Below, one piece after another: positions 36,403-44,941 of a stretch of DNA of 64,000 nt (within the stretch, counting starts at the first letter, position 1; every line of letters begins with the position of its first letter). Below the pieces are notes generated by a model. That model was not told the DNA's origin and searched no databases. It saw nothing but the letters and a program-made list of their open reading frames with translations. Origin of the DNA: Methylomicrobium lacus_A (GTDB taxonomy: Bacteria; Pseudomonadota; Gammaproteobacteria; Methylococcales; Methylomonadaceae); the NCBI RefSeq assembly GCF_041897535.1, contig NZ_CP169217.1:1674001-1738000 (forward strand). The letters are read 5' to 3'. A program made the translations under genes and the position numbers.

Positions 36403-37830
36403 ATGTCGAATTACCGGCGGTACTATGTTCCTGGAGGTTCCTACTTTTTCACCGTGGTCACAGAGCGGCGGGCTCAGATTTTGGGTAACGGCCTAGCGCG
36501 GGATTTATTTCGGGCGGCTTTTCCGAATTGTTTCCAGAAAATAAAGACAATTCACTTGATTATATTTTGCGTTCTCATCTTAATCGGGCTCCAATTTGGC
36601 TGTGCTACTACTCCCCCGTTACCACTTGAATCGCCATATAAAAATTCATCGTTACGTTTAACTAAAACGGCCGTTATTCCGTCTGATTTTCTTCCAAAAA
36701 CAAGTTTCAATACGTTTGCAAAAGGACGTATGGCTGGAGCAGGCAGAGGGATACTTAAAGGCCTTAAAACTTTAGTTGGTGCACCGGCAATAGGATTAGG
36801 GGTAGATATCGTAGGAGGAACAGCCGGATTAGGAACGCTTCTGGGTATGACCTATGGTGCACTCTATTTGCCGGCATCACCTATACTCGGGGCAATGAAA
36901 GCCGTACCAGAAAAAGAGTCGAAAAAAATTGAGCAGGCCATTCCAAATATCTTAAGCAAGCTTAATGTTCAAGAAAGTTTTGCAAACCATGTTATCAAGA
37001 CGAGCGTAAACAATTTATCTGGCTATCATTTAGAACTCTTGAATTCTAAATTCTCGGAAGCTGAAAAAAATCAGTCTTATAAAAATCTGAAACTAGAGGG
37101 CTTCGATTCGATACTGGAATTGGCTATCGATGAGATTGGGTTCGATGGGGGAGAAGGCGGCAATCCATCAATTGCTTTTTTAATGAAAGGGCATTATCGA
37201 TTGCTCTATCTAGCAGATAATTCGGAGTTGTCTACAAAAACGCTTTCGTACATAAGCTCCAAGCACAAGTTATCCGAATGGCTTGCAAATGATTCTCAAC
37301 AGATACAAAACGAATTTGATGAGGGCTACCACAGGTTCGCTACAGAAACCCTTGAAAATTCATTTCTATTAGTTGATTTGCCTGCTCCAATGTGGTCTGC
37401 AGACGATCATTGCATGCTTCGTCCACTTTACCCAGAATTTGGATTCGGCCTCTTGGAAACTGGTCCGGAATATTATCCCATTGACTCCTTACAACCTACG
37501 TTAAAATGGGAATCATTTCCTCGTGAAATAGATATAAAAAGCTTCTCCAATCCAATTAGTGAGGTTACATATGACCTACAGATTTGGTCAGTCATCACTG
37601 ACTCCCCAGGGGACTTAGTCTATGAAAAAAGCAAGTTATCGACACCCTTTCACAAACTTGAGCAACCTTTGATTTCCTCAAACCGTTATTTTTGGACCGT
37701 GAGAGCCAGATTTAAGTTGAACGGTCAGCAAAGGATAACGAACTGGTCTTATTCACGCAAACCCGGAGCAATTTCATGTTCAGAAAGATTGATTCCGGAT
37801 GCTAACTATTTCCGATTTACGACCCCTTAG
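36403..37830 (+). CDS. Chimeric ORF: RAYT transposase N-terminus fused to a lipoprotein-like gene
   Basis: The first about 40 residues (MSNYRRYYVPGGSYFFTVVT and ERRAQIL) are the start of a REP-associated tyrosine transposase. The transposase then breaks off and an unrelated sequence continues in frame: KIKTIHL, a hydrophobic signal-like segment (about 53-66) and a Cys at 67 (LQFGCATTPPLP) resembling a lipobox. Residues about 70-475 are an unrecognised, moderately AT-rich extracytoplasmic protein with a glycine-rich hydrophobic patch (about 110-165). The native start of the lipoprotein is probably TTG 36556 or was lost in the insertion. The long frame is intact over 475 codons, so the gene may now use the transposase start. 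A secreted or membrane-anchored function is inferred only from the signal segment. Confidence 0.6.
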   Translation: MSNYRRYYVPGGSYFFTVVTERRAQILGNGLARDLFRAAFPNCFQKIKTIHLIIFCVLILIGLQFGCATTPPLPLESPYKNSSLRLTKTAVIPSDFLPKTSFNTFAKGRMAGAGRGILKGLKTLVGAPAIGLGVDIVGGTAGLGTLLGMTYGALYLPASPILGAMKAVPEKESKKIEQAIPNILSKLNVQESFANHVIKTSVNNLSGYHLELLNSKFSEAEKNQSYKNLKLEGFDSILELAIDEIGFDGGEGGNPSIAFLMKGHYRLLYLADNSELSTKTLSYISSKHKLSEWLANDSQQIQNEFDEGYHRFATETLENSFLLVDLPAPMWSADDHCMLRPLYPEFGFGLLETGPEYYPIDSLQPTLKWESFPREIDIKSFSNPISEVTYDLQIWSVITDSPGDLVYEKSKLSTPFHKLEQPLISSNRYFWTVRARFKLNGQQRITNWSYSRKPGAISCSERLIPDANYFRFTTP

Positions 37831-37851
37831 CCATGTAGCCCGTAGATACTC

Positions 37852-37918
37852 TGTTCAAAGCTTGCGCAATGGCTTGACGACCATTTAGGCCATCCGGATA
37901 GCCACACCAGGTCGCCCT
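37852..37918 (-). pseudogene. Decayed 3' fragment of a cupin gene
   Basis: On the minus strand this stretch aligns with the 3' end of the cupin gene at 40697-40972: both contain GGCGACCTGGTG, a GGCCT block, GTCGTCAAGCC and GCGCAAGC in the same order. Between the last two shared blocks about 13 nt present in the intact gene are missing and the frame is broken. No start or remaining gene body is seen. It is a relic of a duplication or rearrangement. Confidence 0.55.
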
Positions 37919-37939
37919 CCAGAACGGAGCAATCCAGCC

Positions 37940-38482
37940 CTAAAAACAGGTATCTCTTAGTTTCTCCATGAAAGATAACCCTTTTCTCCGGGAAAACTTG
38001 ATATTGTCGGACGGAATGTTTTCCGGGTTTTTATAATTTTCCAAAACCCTGTCAATGCCAGCTTCCCGTAACAAATGCAGCATCGGGTAAACGGACCGGT
38101 TGGTATAATTTGCCGGATCATTTTCCGGTGCGTTGGAGAACTGATACAAGGGATGAAAGCTGGCCAATTGATAGATACCGGCGTAGCCGTTTCGTTTTAA
38201 TAGTGCCTCTGCAAGCGCTACTAGGTCAAGGAAATCATCAAATTGGGTGAATGTGTGCGGAAATATCAGAAAACTGGTTTCAATGTCGGCATCATTGTCC
38301 AGCCGGATGAGTTCACGTAACACGGCATCCATGCAGGCATCCGAATCTGTACTGGTTTCAACTTGGTAATGGACTTTTTTCTGCTTGACTACCTGAGCGG
38401 CAAAAGGACAAAAATGACAAGCCACCACGACATCATCGATCCATTTTTTGGTTTGATTAATTATGTCTTGGGATGAGTGCAT
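37940..38482 (-). CDS. DUF1415 family protein
   Basis: The 180-residue protein matches the DUF1415 pattern: WIDDVVVACHFCPFA near the N-terminus with a conserved Cys-His-x-Cys, FPHTFTQFDDFLDLV, and YQLASFHPLYQF, then NRSVYPMLHLLREA. The function of the family is not established. It is cytoplasmic (no signal or membrane segment). It is transcribed towards the cupin fragment and has no obvious operon partner. Confidence 0.85.
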   Translation of the reverse strand: MHSSQDIINQTKKWIDDVVVACHFCPFAAQVVKQKKVHYQVETSTDSDACMDAVLRELIRLDNDADIETSFLIFPHTFTQFDDFLDLVALAEALLKRNGYAGIYQLASFHPLYQFSNAPENDPANYTNRSVYPMLHLLREAGIDRVLENYKNPENIPSDNIKFSRRKGLSFMEKLRDTCF

Positions 38483-38560
38483 AGAAAGAGTTTAAAGCGA
38501 ATAAAGCACCACAGCATGTATCCCGCAACCATGCTTATCGATGCGGGGCAGTTTTAGTTG

Positions 38561-38821
38561 CTACTGGAGGTCGCTAGTTTGGATAAGAACGGAACCGTCT
38601 GCCTCATAGTCATCCTGCTCTATCAGCCTTCTCGCTGCCTCTTGTATATCCGTGCGATGTTGGGCTACCGACTGCATGAACTTATCATCCGAAGCGCCAA
38701 ATTTAGCTCTCAGACTCTCATACGAGATACGGCAGAGCACCCGTTTTCTATCAACTTGCGCTACAACGGTAGCCATTTTTGTCAAATTATTCCAGGATTC
38801 AAGTCTGGGGAAGGAAATCAT
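38561..38821 (-). CDS. DUF1488 family protein
   Basis: From ATG 38821 the 86-residue protein begins MISFPRLESWNNL and contains RKRVLCRISYESLRAKFGA and QHRTDIQEAARRLIE, the DUF1488 pattern. The function is unknown. AGGAG lies 7 nt before this ATG, which decides the start against the longer frame at 38857. Two palindromes sit upstream (38865-38908 and 38905-38917). Confidence 0.8.
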   Translation of the reverse strand: MISFPRLESWNNLTKMATVVAQVDRKRVLCRISYESLRAKFGASDDKFMQSVAQHRTDIQEAARRLIEQDDYEADGSVLIQTSDLQ

Positions 38822-38864
38822 AACAACTCCTGATTCGGATAGTTGAAGGCTTGTCAATTGCTTT

Positions 38865-38917
38865 ACCTAAGCGCAGTAAATAACATATTGGTTTACCATC
38901 GCTTAGGTCAGTGTGAC
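38865..38917. promoter_or_regulatory. Palindromes upstream of the DUF1488 gene
   Basis: ACCTAAGCG (38865-38873) and CGCTTAGGT (38900-38908) are exact inverted repeats, and GGTCAGTGTGACC (38905-38917) is a second palindrome overlapping the right arm. They lie 44-96 nt upstream of the DUF1488 start and could be operator sites. No regulator is identifiable nearby. Confidence 0.35.
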
Positions 38918-39044
38918 CACTATACGCTAAGATGCGTCTAATAGATGTTTTATATTGTTAGGAACGCAACTCAGCCTATCGAATGAAAAAAGGGGACGCT
39001 GGGTTTTTGCAAAGCGCCAACCCGGCCTGCATCACTATTTCCGC

Positions 39045-39332
39045 TTACTTTCCGTAATTCTTCGCCAGATAAGCCACGATCGGGTCTACGTCTTCAGGCT
39101 TGATCGGGGCGCCCATCACCTTGATCATTTTATCGACTGTCTTTTGCCAGCCTGACTTATCCAGTAACCCCCCATTCATCTGGATATAATCGAGACTGTG
39201 GCACATCGTGCAATTGGCTGCTACCAGCGCCTTCCCCTGCCCTTCTTTCAATTGAATGCCGCTTTCGCTTTCATCGGCAAGCGCGGCTGACGCCATCAAT
39301 AAGATGTTGACGAACAGAAACCCTGTTTTCAT
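39045..39332 (-). CDS. sorB: Sulfite dehydrogenase monoheme cytochrome c subunit (SorB-like)
   Basis: The 95-residue protein has a signal peptide (cleavage near ALADES, residue 19-20) and one heme site CTMCH (41-45), with M68 or M73 as probable axial ligand. It lies 12 nt after the molybdenum subunit gene. SorB accepts electrons from the molybdenum centre and passes them to a soluble cytochrome c. The pairing with a sulfite oxidase-fold protein supports the name; the sequence alone says only small periplasmic c-type cytochrome. Confidence 0.8.
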   Translation of the reverse strand: MKTGFLFVNILLMASAALADESESGIQLKEGQGKALVAANCTMCHSLDYIQMNGGLLDKSGWQKTVDKMIKVMGAPIKPEDVDPIVAYLAKNYGK

Positions 39333-39344
39333 AGCCGCCTCCCG

Positions 39345-40565
39345 TCAAATGACTTGCAGATCGATGGTCTGCACCAGATTATGGTGATAACCCGCCGGGT
39401 TTTGAATCAGCTGAAGAGGCTGCGTCACACCGCTACGGTTCGTCGCCTTGACCATCAGGCGGTAGCTTCCTTTTTTGTGCGGCTTGAAGCGGAAATGCCA
39501 TTGTCGCCAGGAAAAGCGGCCATGATCATTTCCGATCACGGCCTCCCGCCATGACTTTCCTTCGTCGATCGATACCTCAACCTGCTGAATCCCATAGCCG
39601 CCATCCCAGGCGATCCCTTTTAGATCAATCGATTGACTCAGCCTGAAGCGTTGTCCGCTCTCGATATTCGTGATCAATGAATTGACCATCATTTCGGTGA
39701 TCGGCGTATTCATCTGATTTTCCTGCGACAGGAATCTTTCCTGCATCGGAAACGCTTCCTTCGGCAGGCGATAGGCGGTTTTTACCCAATAGCCTTCGAA
39801 GGGCTTGGCGATCGCGTCGATCGAAGTCAGATGCTTGACCCAGTAAGTCGCCGTCCATCCCGGCACGACCAGGCGGGCCGGGAAACCGTTCCAATGAGGC
39901 AAGGGTTCGCCGTTCATCTCGAACGCAATCAGCGTGTTTTCATCGAGCGCTTTCGCTAGCGGCAGGCTTTTGGCGAAATCAGGCGTCTGGGCAACCATTC
40001 CGGAATCGGCCGCATTGAAGACGACCTCCAAGACGCCTTTTTTGAGTCCGGCCCGGTTCAGCACATCCTTGAGCCTGACACCTTTCCAGCGCGCATTGCC
40101 CATCGCGCCATGCCCCCACTGAATGCCGGGAACCTGGGGCCGAACCATGCCGCGGCGATTTCCGGCGCATTGACAGACGGCGGCGATTTCGACCGCTTCA
40201 AATCGGCTTTTGAGTTGTTCAAGCGTGAATTCGAGCGGTTTTTCGACAGACTCGCCGCCGATCCGAAGCTTCCAATCCTGCACATTCACTTCCGGAATAT
40301 TGGCCAGATGGTAGCGCACGAAGAAGGCATCATTCGGCGTGAACTGCGTGTTGAAGTAGGTGACTGGCGTCTCGAAGTTTGGCGGCCGATAGGATCTTTT
40401 GATCAGCGCCTGCTTGCCGGGCAAGGCTTCCAGAACCGCCGCAGGCAATTCGGGCAATCCTTTCGAGGCGGCGCCGGCTAGAACGATACGAGGAACCAAA
40501 GCTCCACCGGCACAGGCGGTAACTCCACCCGCAATGCGTTTGAGAAAATCTCGTCTAGTGATCAT
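39345..40565 (-). CDS. sorA: Sulfite dehydrogenase molybdopterin subunit (SorA-like)
   Basis: This sulfite oxidase-family enzyme would oxidise periplasmic sulfite to sulfate. From ATG 40565 it has 406 residues. A twin-arginine signal (ITRRDFLKRI) exports it folded. The molybdenum-ligating Cys is C133 in CQCAGNRR. The molybdopterin domain continues through WKGVRLKDVL and HWNGFPARLVVPGW, and the C-terminal Ig-like dimerisation domain shows VEVSIDEGKSWREAVI. The start is fixed by GGGAG 7 nt upstream and by the Tat motif; the open frame reaches 40907 through a repeat and the cupin gene. YedY-type methionine-sulfoxide reductases are relatives, but the length and the adjacent cytochrome favour sulfite dehydrogenase. 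Confidence 0.87.
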   Translation of the reverse strand: MITRRDFLKRIAGGVTACAGGALVPRIVLAGAASKGLPELPAAVLEALPGKQALIKRSYRPPNFETPVTYFNTQFTPNDAFFVRYHLANIPEVNVQDWKLRIGGESVEKPLEFTLEQLKSRFEAVEIAAVCQCAGNRRGMVRPQVPGIQWGHGAMGNARWKGVRLKDVLNRAGLKKGVLEVVFNAADSGMVAQTPDFAKSLPLAKALDENTLIAFEMNGEPLPHWNGFPARLVVPGWTATYWVKHLTSIDAIAKPFEGYWVKTAYRLPKEAFPMQERFLSQENQMNTPITEMMVNSLITNIESGQRFRLSQSIDLKGIAWDGGYGIQQVEVSIDEGKSWREAVIGNDHGRFSWRQWHFRFKPHKKGSYRLMVKATNRSGVTQPLQLIQNPAGYHHNLVQTIDLQVI

Positions 40566-40577
40566 CGCAATCTCCCA

Positions 40578-40650
40578 TATTCTCGTTCCCACAGGCTCCG
40601 TGGGAATGCCGTTAAGACGCGCTACGCCACGTCCCGCCGCGAGCGGGAAC
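40578..40650. repeat. Extragenic repeat with CGTTCCCAC palindrome
   Basis: The stretch begins CTCGTTCCCACAGGCTCCGTGGGAATGCC, an inverted repeat (TTCCCAC/GTGGGAA) followed by CCGCCGCGAGCGGGAACC. Elements of this style are dispersed in many gammaproteobacterial intergenic regions. It lies between sorA and the cupin gene. Confidence 0.55.
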
Positions 40651-40660
40651 CAGAAGCCCA

Positions 40661-40688
40661 AAAAAAAGGCATCCGAAGATGCCTTTTT
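40661..40688 (-). terminator. Rho-independent terminator after the cupin gene
   Basis: On the minus strand AAAAAGGCATC pairs with GATGCCTTTTT around a CGAA-type tetraloop and runs into T residues. It ends 8 nt after the cupin stop. Confidence 0.85.
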
Positions 40689-40696
40689 CAACCCGC

Positions 40697-40972
40697 TTAA
40701 TCGTAGCTGTAATGCTTGCGCAGAGGCTTGACGACTTCCCAATGGCTGTTCAGGCCTTCCGGGAAAACCACCAGGTCGCCCGGCAGGATGCGCACCGGCT
40801 CGCCGCCTTCCGGCGTGACCAGAATCTCGCCTTCCAGAATGTACGCGGTTTCGGTCTCGTCGAAGTCGATCGGGAACTTCGAGACTTCTTTTTCCCAAAT
40901 CGCCCAATCCGCAACGCCCAGTTCTTGCAGGCGTTCTTCGCTCGGGTTATGTTCAATCGTAATTTGCGGCAT
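40697..40972 (-). CDS. Small cupin-domain protein
   Basis: The 91-residue protein is a single DUF861/cupin_3-type domain: the core reads FDETETAYILEGEILVTPEGG and ILPGDLVVFPEGL, the two cupin motifs, and it ends HWEVVKPLRKHY. The small family binds a metal or sugar-acid ligand; its role is unknown. It has its own terminator and probably its own promoter. A decayed copy of its 3' end lies at 37852-37918. Confidence 0.85.
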   Translation of the reverse strand: MPQITIEHNPSEERLQELGVADWAIWEKEVSKFPIDFDETETAYILEGEILVTPEGGEPVRILPGDLVVFPEGLNSHWEVVKPLRKHYSYD

Positions 40973-41082
40973 GTGTATCCTAAATTAAAAAGGTTTATCG
41001 GAAGCCAATTTTAGCATTTTTCCCGTCTTCCCGTTTCCGCGGCCTCCGTCGCCGGCATGACCGTAAAAATCGACAGAAACGC

Positions 41083-41145
41083 CGCGGGAGCGACGCCCTC
41101 GTCGCGATTATACCTTCCAGTCGCGACGCAGGCGTCGCTCCCGCG
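41083..41145. repeat. Double inverted repeat upstream of the cupin gene
   Basis: CGCGGGAGCGACGCC (41083-41097) pairs exactly with GGCGTCGCTCCCGCG (41131-41145), and inside it GTCGCGA (41101-41107) pairs with TCGCGAC (41121-41127). This two-tiered palindrome is typical of dispersed REP/BIME elements. It sits between the methanethiol oxidase stop and the cupin start and may also limit read-through. Confidence 0.75.
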
Positions 41146-41164
41146 AACGCGCTTTATTTTGCGG

Positions 41165-42541
41165 CTACTTTTTCGCCAACAATTTTTCAACGGCATCCGG
41201 CTTATTCGCGCTATACAAGGAATAAGCATTGAACACCATCTGATGCGCCCGCCCAAGCTTTTCCTTGGTAAAGTCGATCGCGAATTTCTCGGTCAATTGC
41301 TTGCCGTCCCAGGTATAGCCTTTCAAAAACTGCTCGTTGTCCGCGCCTTTCTTGTCCCAGTTTGCCAAGAGCGATGAGGTAAAATACACGCGCTTGCCGT
41401 CCCAGCTCGACGACACCATGTTCACCTGCGCGCCGATCTTTTGCTCGAAAACCTGTTTCGGCTTGAACGGATCGCTGATGTCGAACGCGCGCGTCTTGCC
41501 GTCCATGAAGGTATTGACCCAGAGCGTCTTGTCGTCGCTCGAAATCGAGATGTCGACCGGCAGCGGCACCTTGGCCGGATCGCCGACATCGGCGACTTCC
41601 TTCGCCTGCCATTCGCCCTTGTCGTCCTCGAAGATCAGCCAGATTTTGGAAGTCAAGGCGGTGCTGGTGAAGCAGTAATTGTGGTTCTCGCCCCAGGCGC
41701 AGCGGATTTCAAGCGGCGCGCCCGGCACGTCGAAGATTTTCTTCGGCTGCTTGCTGTGCAGGTTCCACTGCACGACCGTATTGCCGAAGCGTTTCATCGC
41801 TTCCGGATCGTTCAGCATCTTGCCGAAATCCATCATGTAATTGGACCAGCCGGTAAACGACGAGGTCAGCATCAGGTTGCGCCGCGGCAGCACGCGCAGG
41901 TCGTAGCCGTAGCCGTCCGCGTATTTGCCGGTCTTGACCGCGCCTTGAAGATCGCTGTCGGTCGGAGTCCAGTGCGTGGTGACGTAGTCGCCGTCATTGG
42001 TGTATTCGACGATGCCGGTGCGGCCGCCGTGGTCCTTGTTGTTCGACAGGCCGGTGATGATCATCCGGCCCGGCAGCGCATAGGTGGTATGGGGGCCGAC
42101 CACGCCGCCGCTTTTCGCGACGAAATCGGTGATCGTCTTGACCAGCTTCGGCTTGGCGGGATCGGTGTGCACGTCGAAGATGAACATCTTGCTGGTGTCG
42201 AGCGATGCGGCCCATAAAAACTGACGATCGTCGGTAAAGCCGGAGTGATGCGCCTCGTTGCGGCCGCCGACCGACAGCGTGCTGACGACCTTGCCGTAAT
42301 TCTTGGATTTCGGATTCACATCGACCGTGACCAGCTTGTCCTGTTCGTCGCCGACGCCTTCCGCGCCGAGCGTCCAGACATAGACGAAATCTTCCTGGCC
42401 GACGATCTTGGCCATGTACGGCGACTGGCAGGTTTCATCGGCAATGACGCTTTGGCTGCCAAGACCCGCCAGGGCAAGGGTGGATGCCGCAAAGGCGCAG
42501 GCCCGAACCAGGGCGCGCAGCGGGTGTTTATGCTTTTTCAT
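41165..42541 (-). CDS. mtoX: Methanethiol oxidase (SBP56 selenium-binding protein family), secreted
   Basis: Bacterial MtoX is a periplasmic copper enzyme of the SBP56 family that oxidises methanethiol to formaldehyde, hydrogen sulfide and hydrogen peroxide. The 458-residue protein has a Sec signal peptide (cleavage near VIADET, about 34) and family blocks GGRNEAHHSGF, GPHTTYALPGRMIITGLSN, YGYDLRVLPRRNLMLTSSF and AQVNMVSSSWDGKRVYFTSS. His residues in these loops are candidate metal ligands. It is the last gene of a tetR-DUF4242-mtoX run, with a 26-nt gap to DUF4242. The substrate is inferred from characterised homologues; other SBP56 proteins have no known activity. Confidence 0.85.
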   Translation of the reverse strand: MKKHKHPLRALVRACAFAASTLALAGLGSQSVIADETCQSPYMAKIVGQEDFVYVWTLGAEGVGDEQDKLVTVDVNPKSKNYGKVVSTLSVGGRNEAHHSGFTDDRQFLWAASLDTSKMFIFDVHTDPAKPKLVKTITDFVAKSGGVVGPHTTYALPGRMIITGLSNNKDHGGRTGIVEYTNDGDYVTTHWTPTDSDLQGAVKTGKYADGYGYDLRVLPRRNLMLTSSFTGWSNYMMDFGKMLNDPEAMKRFGNTVVQWNLHSKQPKKIFDVPGAPLEIRCAWGENHNYCFTSTALTSKIWLIFEDDKGEWQAKEVADVGDPAKVPLPVDISISSDDKTLWVNTFMDGKTRAFDISDPFKPKQVFEQKIGAQVNMVSSSWDGKRVYFTSSLLANWDKKGADNEQFLKGYTWDGKQLTEKFAIDFTKEKLGRAHQMVFNAYSLYSANKPDAVEKLLAKK

Positions 42542-42567
42542 GATTGGCCTCTTTTATTCTTATTTTA

Positions 42568-42846
42568 TTAATGGCTTTCGGCCGTGGTCGGATCGATGAT
42601 GGTCTTGACCTCGGAAATCCGATTCGCCGGAAAGCCGCCTTTCTCCGCATGTTCCTTGATGCTGGCCTCGTCGGGCGCGATATACACGCAATACACCTTG
42701 TCGCCGGTCACATAGCTTTGCAGCCACTGGATTTTGGGCCCCATCGCCTGCAAGACGCTGCACGACTTTTGCGAGATGCCTTGCAGTTGCTCGGCCGTTA
42801 AGGCGCCGGCGTTCGGAATGTCGCGTTCGATGATGTATTTTGGCAT
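42568..42846 (-). CDS. DUF4242 family protein
   Basis: From ATG 42846 the 92-residue protein begins MPKYIIERDIPNAGALT and contains VYCVYIAPDEASIKEHAEKGG, the DUF4242 (SCO4226-like, putative nickel-binding) ferredoxin-like pattern. The upstream extension to 42936 has no ribosome site, whereas GGGGAATAGC precedes this ATG. It lies between the regulator and methanethiol oxidase genes, so it is probably co-expressed with both. The function is unknown. Confidence 0.82.
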   Translation of the reverse strand: MPKYIIERDIPNAGALTAEQLQGISQKSCSVLQAMGPKIQWLQSYVTGDKVYCVYIAPDEASIKEHAEKGGFPANRISEVKTIIDPTTAESH

Positions 42847-42896
42847 TGCTATTCCCCTTGTGGTTGTGGATGACCGGCGGTTTGACGCCGGGAAGA

Positions 42897-43493
42897 TCAG
42901 GTCTTGAAATAATCGCCGAGCAAATCGTTGCAGCACTGCTGCAACGGCTCGGACGACTGTTCGATTTTCATGCGCAATAAAGCGCCCTGCCAGGCATTGA
43001 CCAACAGGTCGGCCATCGCTTCGGCCGATTTATCGGTTCTGACCGTGCCCTGCCGCTGCGCGTTCAACAGCCCCCGCATCAACAAATCACGGTAGCGGTG
43101 CACGGCCTCTTGCAGCGACGCCCGGCACAGGTCGCTGGTGTCGCCGACCTCGCCCATCAGATTGCCAAGCAGGCAGCCGCCTTGGAAATTGGCCTGTTCG
43201 AGCGCGGCGATCAGTTCGTCGAAATAACGCTTGATCGCGGCCAGCGCGTCGTCCTCCTGGTTTTGCAAATGACCGTCCAGTTGCCGGATGAACGGCTCGA
43301 TGTAATGTTGGATCACTTCGGCCGCGAAACGCTCCTTGCTGCCGAAATAATTGTAAAAAGACCCCTTTGGAATCTGCACCGCATCGAGAATCTCCTTCAG
43401 CCCGGTGCCGTGATAACCCTGCTGCATCAGCAAGGCCACACCCTGGCTTAACAGATTCTCGCGGTTGAACTGCTTTTGCGATTTAGTGTTCAT
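42897..43493 (-). CDS. TetR/AcrR-family regulator of the mtoX operon
   Basis: The 198-residue protein has a TetR-type N-terminal HTH (about 10-56: GYHGTGLKEILDAVQIPKG followed by SFYNYFGSKE) and an all-helical ligand domain resembling the branch that includes DMSP/acrylate regulator AcuR. The gene heads the run tetR-DUF4242-mtoX. Its own promoter contains a perfect palindrome (43506-43517), which strongly suggests autorepression released by an effector. The effector might be an organosulfur compound or aldehyde (inference). Confidence 0.9.
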   Translation of the reverse strand: MNTKSQKQFNRENLLSQGVALLMQQGYHGTGLKEILDAVQIPKGSFYNYFGSKERFAAEVIQHYIEPFIRQLDGHLQNQEDDALAAIKRYFDELIAALEQANFQGGCLLGNLMGEVGDTSDLCRASLQEAVHRYRDLLMRGLLNAQRQGTVRTDKSAEAMADLLVNAWQGALLRMKIEQSSEPLQQCCNDLLGDYFKT

Positions 43494-43500
43494 GCGAAAA

Positions 43501-43530
43501 ATAATACGACCGGTCGTCTTGACCTGTCAA
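43501..43530 (-). promoter_or_regulatory. tetR promoter with embedded palindromic operator
   Basis: On the minus strand TTGACA (43525-43530) and TATTAT (43501-43506) are separated by 18 nt. The 12-bp perfect palindrome ACGACCGGTCGT (43506-43517) fills the spacer next to the -10 box. GACCGGTC cores are typical TetR-family half-site centres. Confidence 0.8.
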
Positions 43531-43633
43531 GCAAAAACGCACCAAGCAAGGTTTGTCTTGTACTCCTTACCTTTCCCCACTCCCCCGCTTCGCATTACAA
43601 TACCCTCAACTTAATTCACAACATCAAGCGTTT

Positions 43634-44139
43634 ATGGAAAAAATCAAAGTTCTGTTCGTCTGCATGGGCAACATCTGCCGCTCGCCGACGGCGGAAGGCG
43701 TGTTCACCAAATTGGTGAATGACCGCAATCTGGCGCCGCATTTCCAGATCGACTCGGCCGGCACCCATGCCTATCACGTCGGCAATCCGCCGGACCTGCG
43801 CGCGGAAAAGGCGGCCGGCGAACGCGGCGTCGACATTTCGCATTTGCGCGCCCGCAAAGTCGTGCTCGGCGATTTCGAAGATTACGATTACATCCTGGCG
43901 ATGGACGACGAAAATTACGCAATCCTGTCCTCGGCCTGCCCGGCTTCCCATCGGCATAAAATCAACTATTTCCTCGACTATGCGCCGCATCTTGGCAAAC
44001 GCGAAGTGCCGGACCCTTATTACGGCGGCTCCTACGGTTTCGAGCGGGTCTTGGACATGGTCGAAGAAGCCTCCGAAGGCTTTTTGAACGCCTTGCTCGA
44101 AACGGGCAAGATCAAAGCAATGGCTCATAGGAGAACGTG

Positions 44140-44140
<1 letters not shown>
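43634..44140 (+). CDS. Low-molecular-weight protein-tyrosine phosphatase
   Basis: From ATG 43634 the 168-residue protein has the P-loop VCMGNICRSPTAEG (Cys-x5-Arg-Ser) near the N-terminus and the general-acid Asp in VPDPYYGG. It dephosphorylates phosphotyrosine or small phosphoesters in the cytoplasm. The longer frame from 43553 lies in a region without a ribosome site. The stop overlaps the start of the dienelactone hydrolase gene by 1 nt (TGATG), so the two are translationally coupled. It lies far from any exopolysaccharide tyrosine kinase gene in this window. Confidence 0.92.
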
Positions 44141-44859
<719 letters not shown>

Positions 44860-44941
44860 ACCGAAGAGGTTGATGATGGCCGTCAAAAAATGAATTATGC
44901 TAGAGCCTAATCGCTCTAGTGTTCCAGCAAGGAGTCCGACA

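Noticed and set aside
39345..40907. Extended N-terminus for the sulfite dehydrogenase
   Set aside because: The extension runs through an extragenic repeat, a terminator and the cupin gene on the same strand; the Tat motif and ribosome site place the start at 40565.
41011..41256. An 81-codon minus-strand frame near the mtoX stop
   Set aside because: It overlaps a double palindrome and the 3' end of mtoX in another frame.
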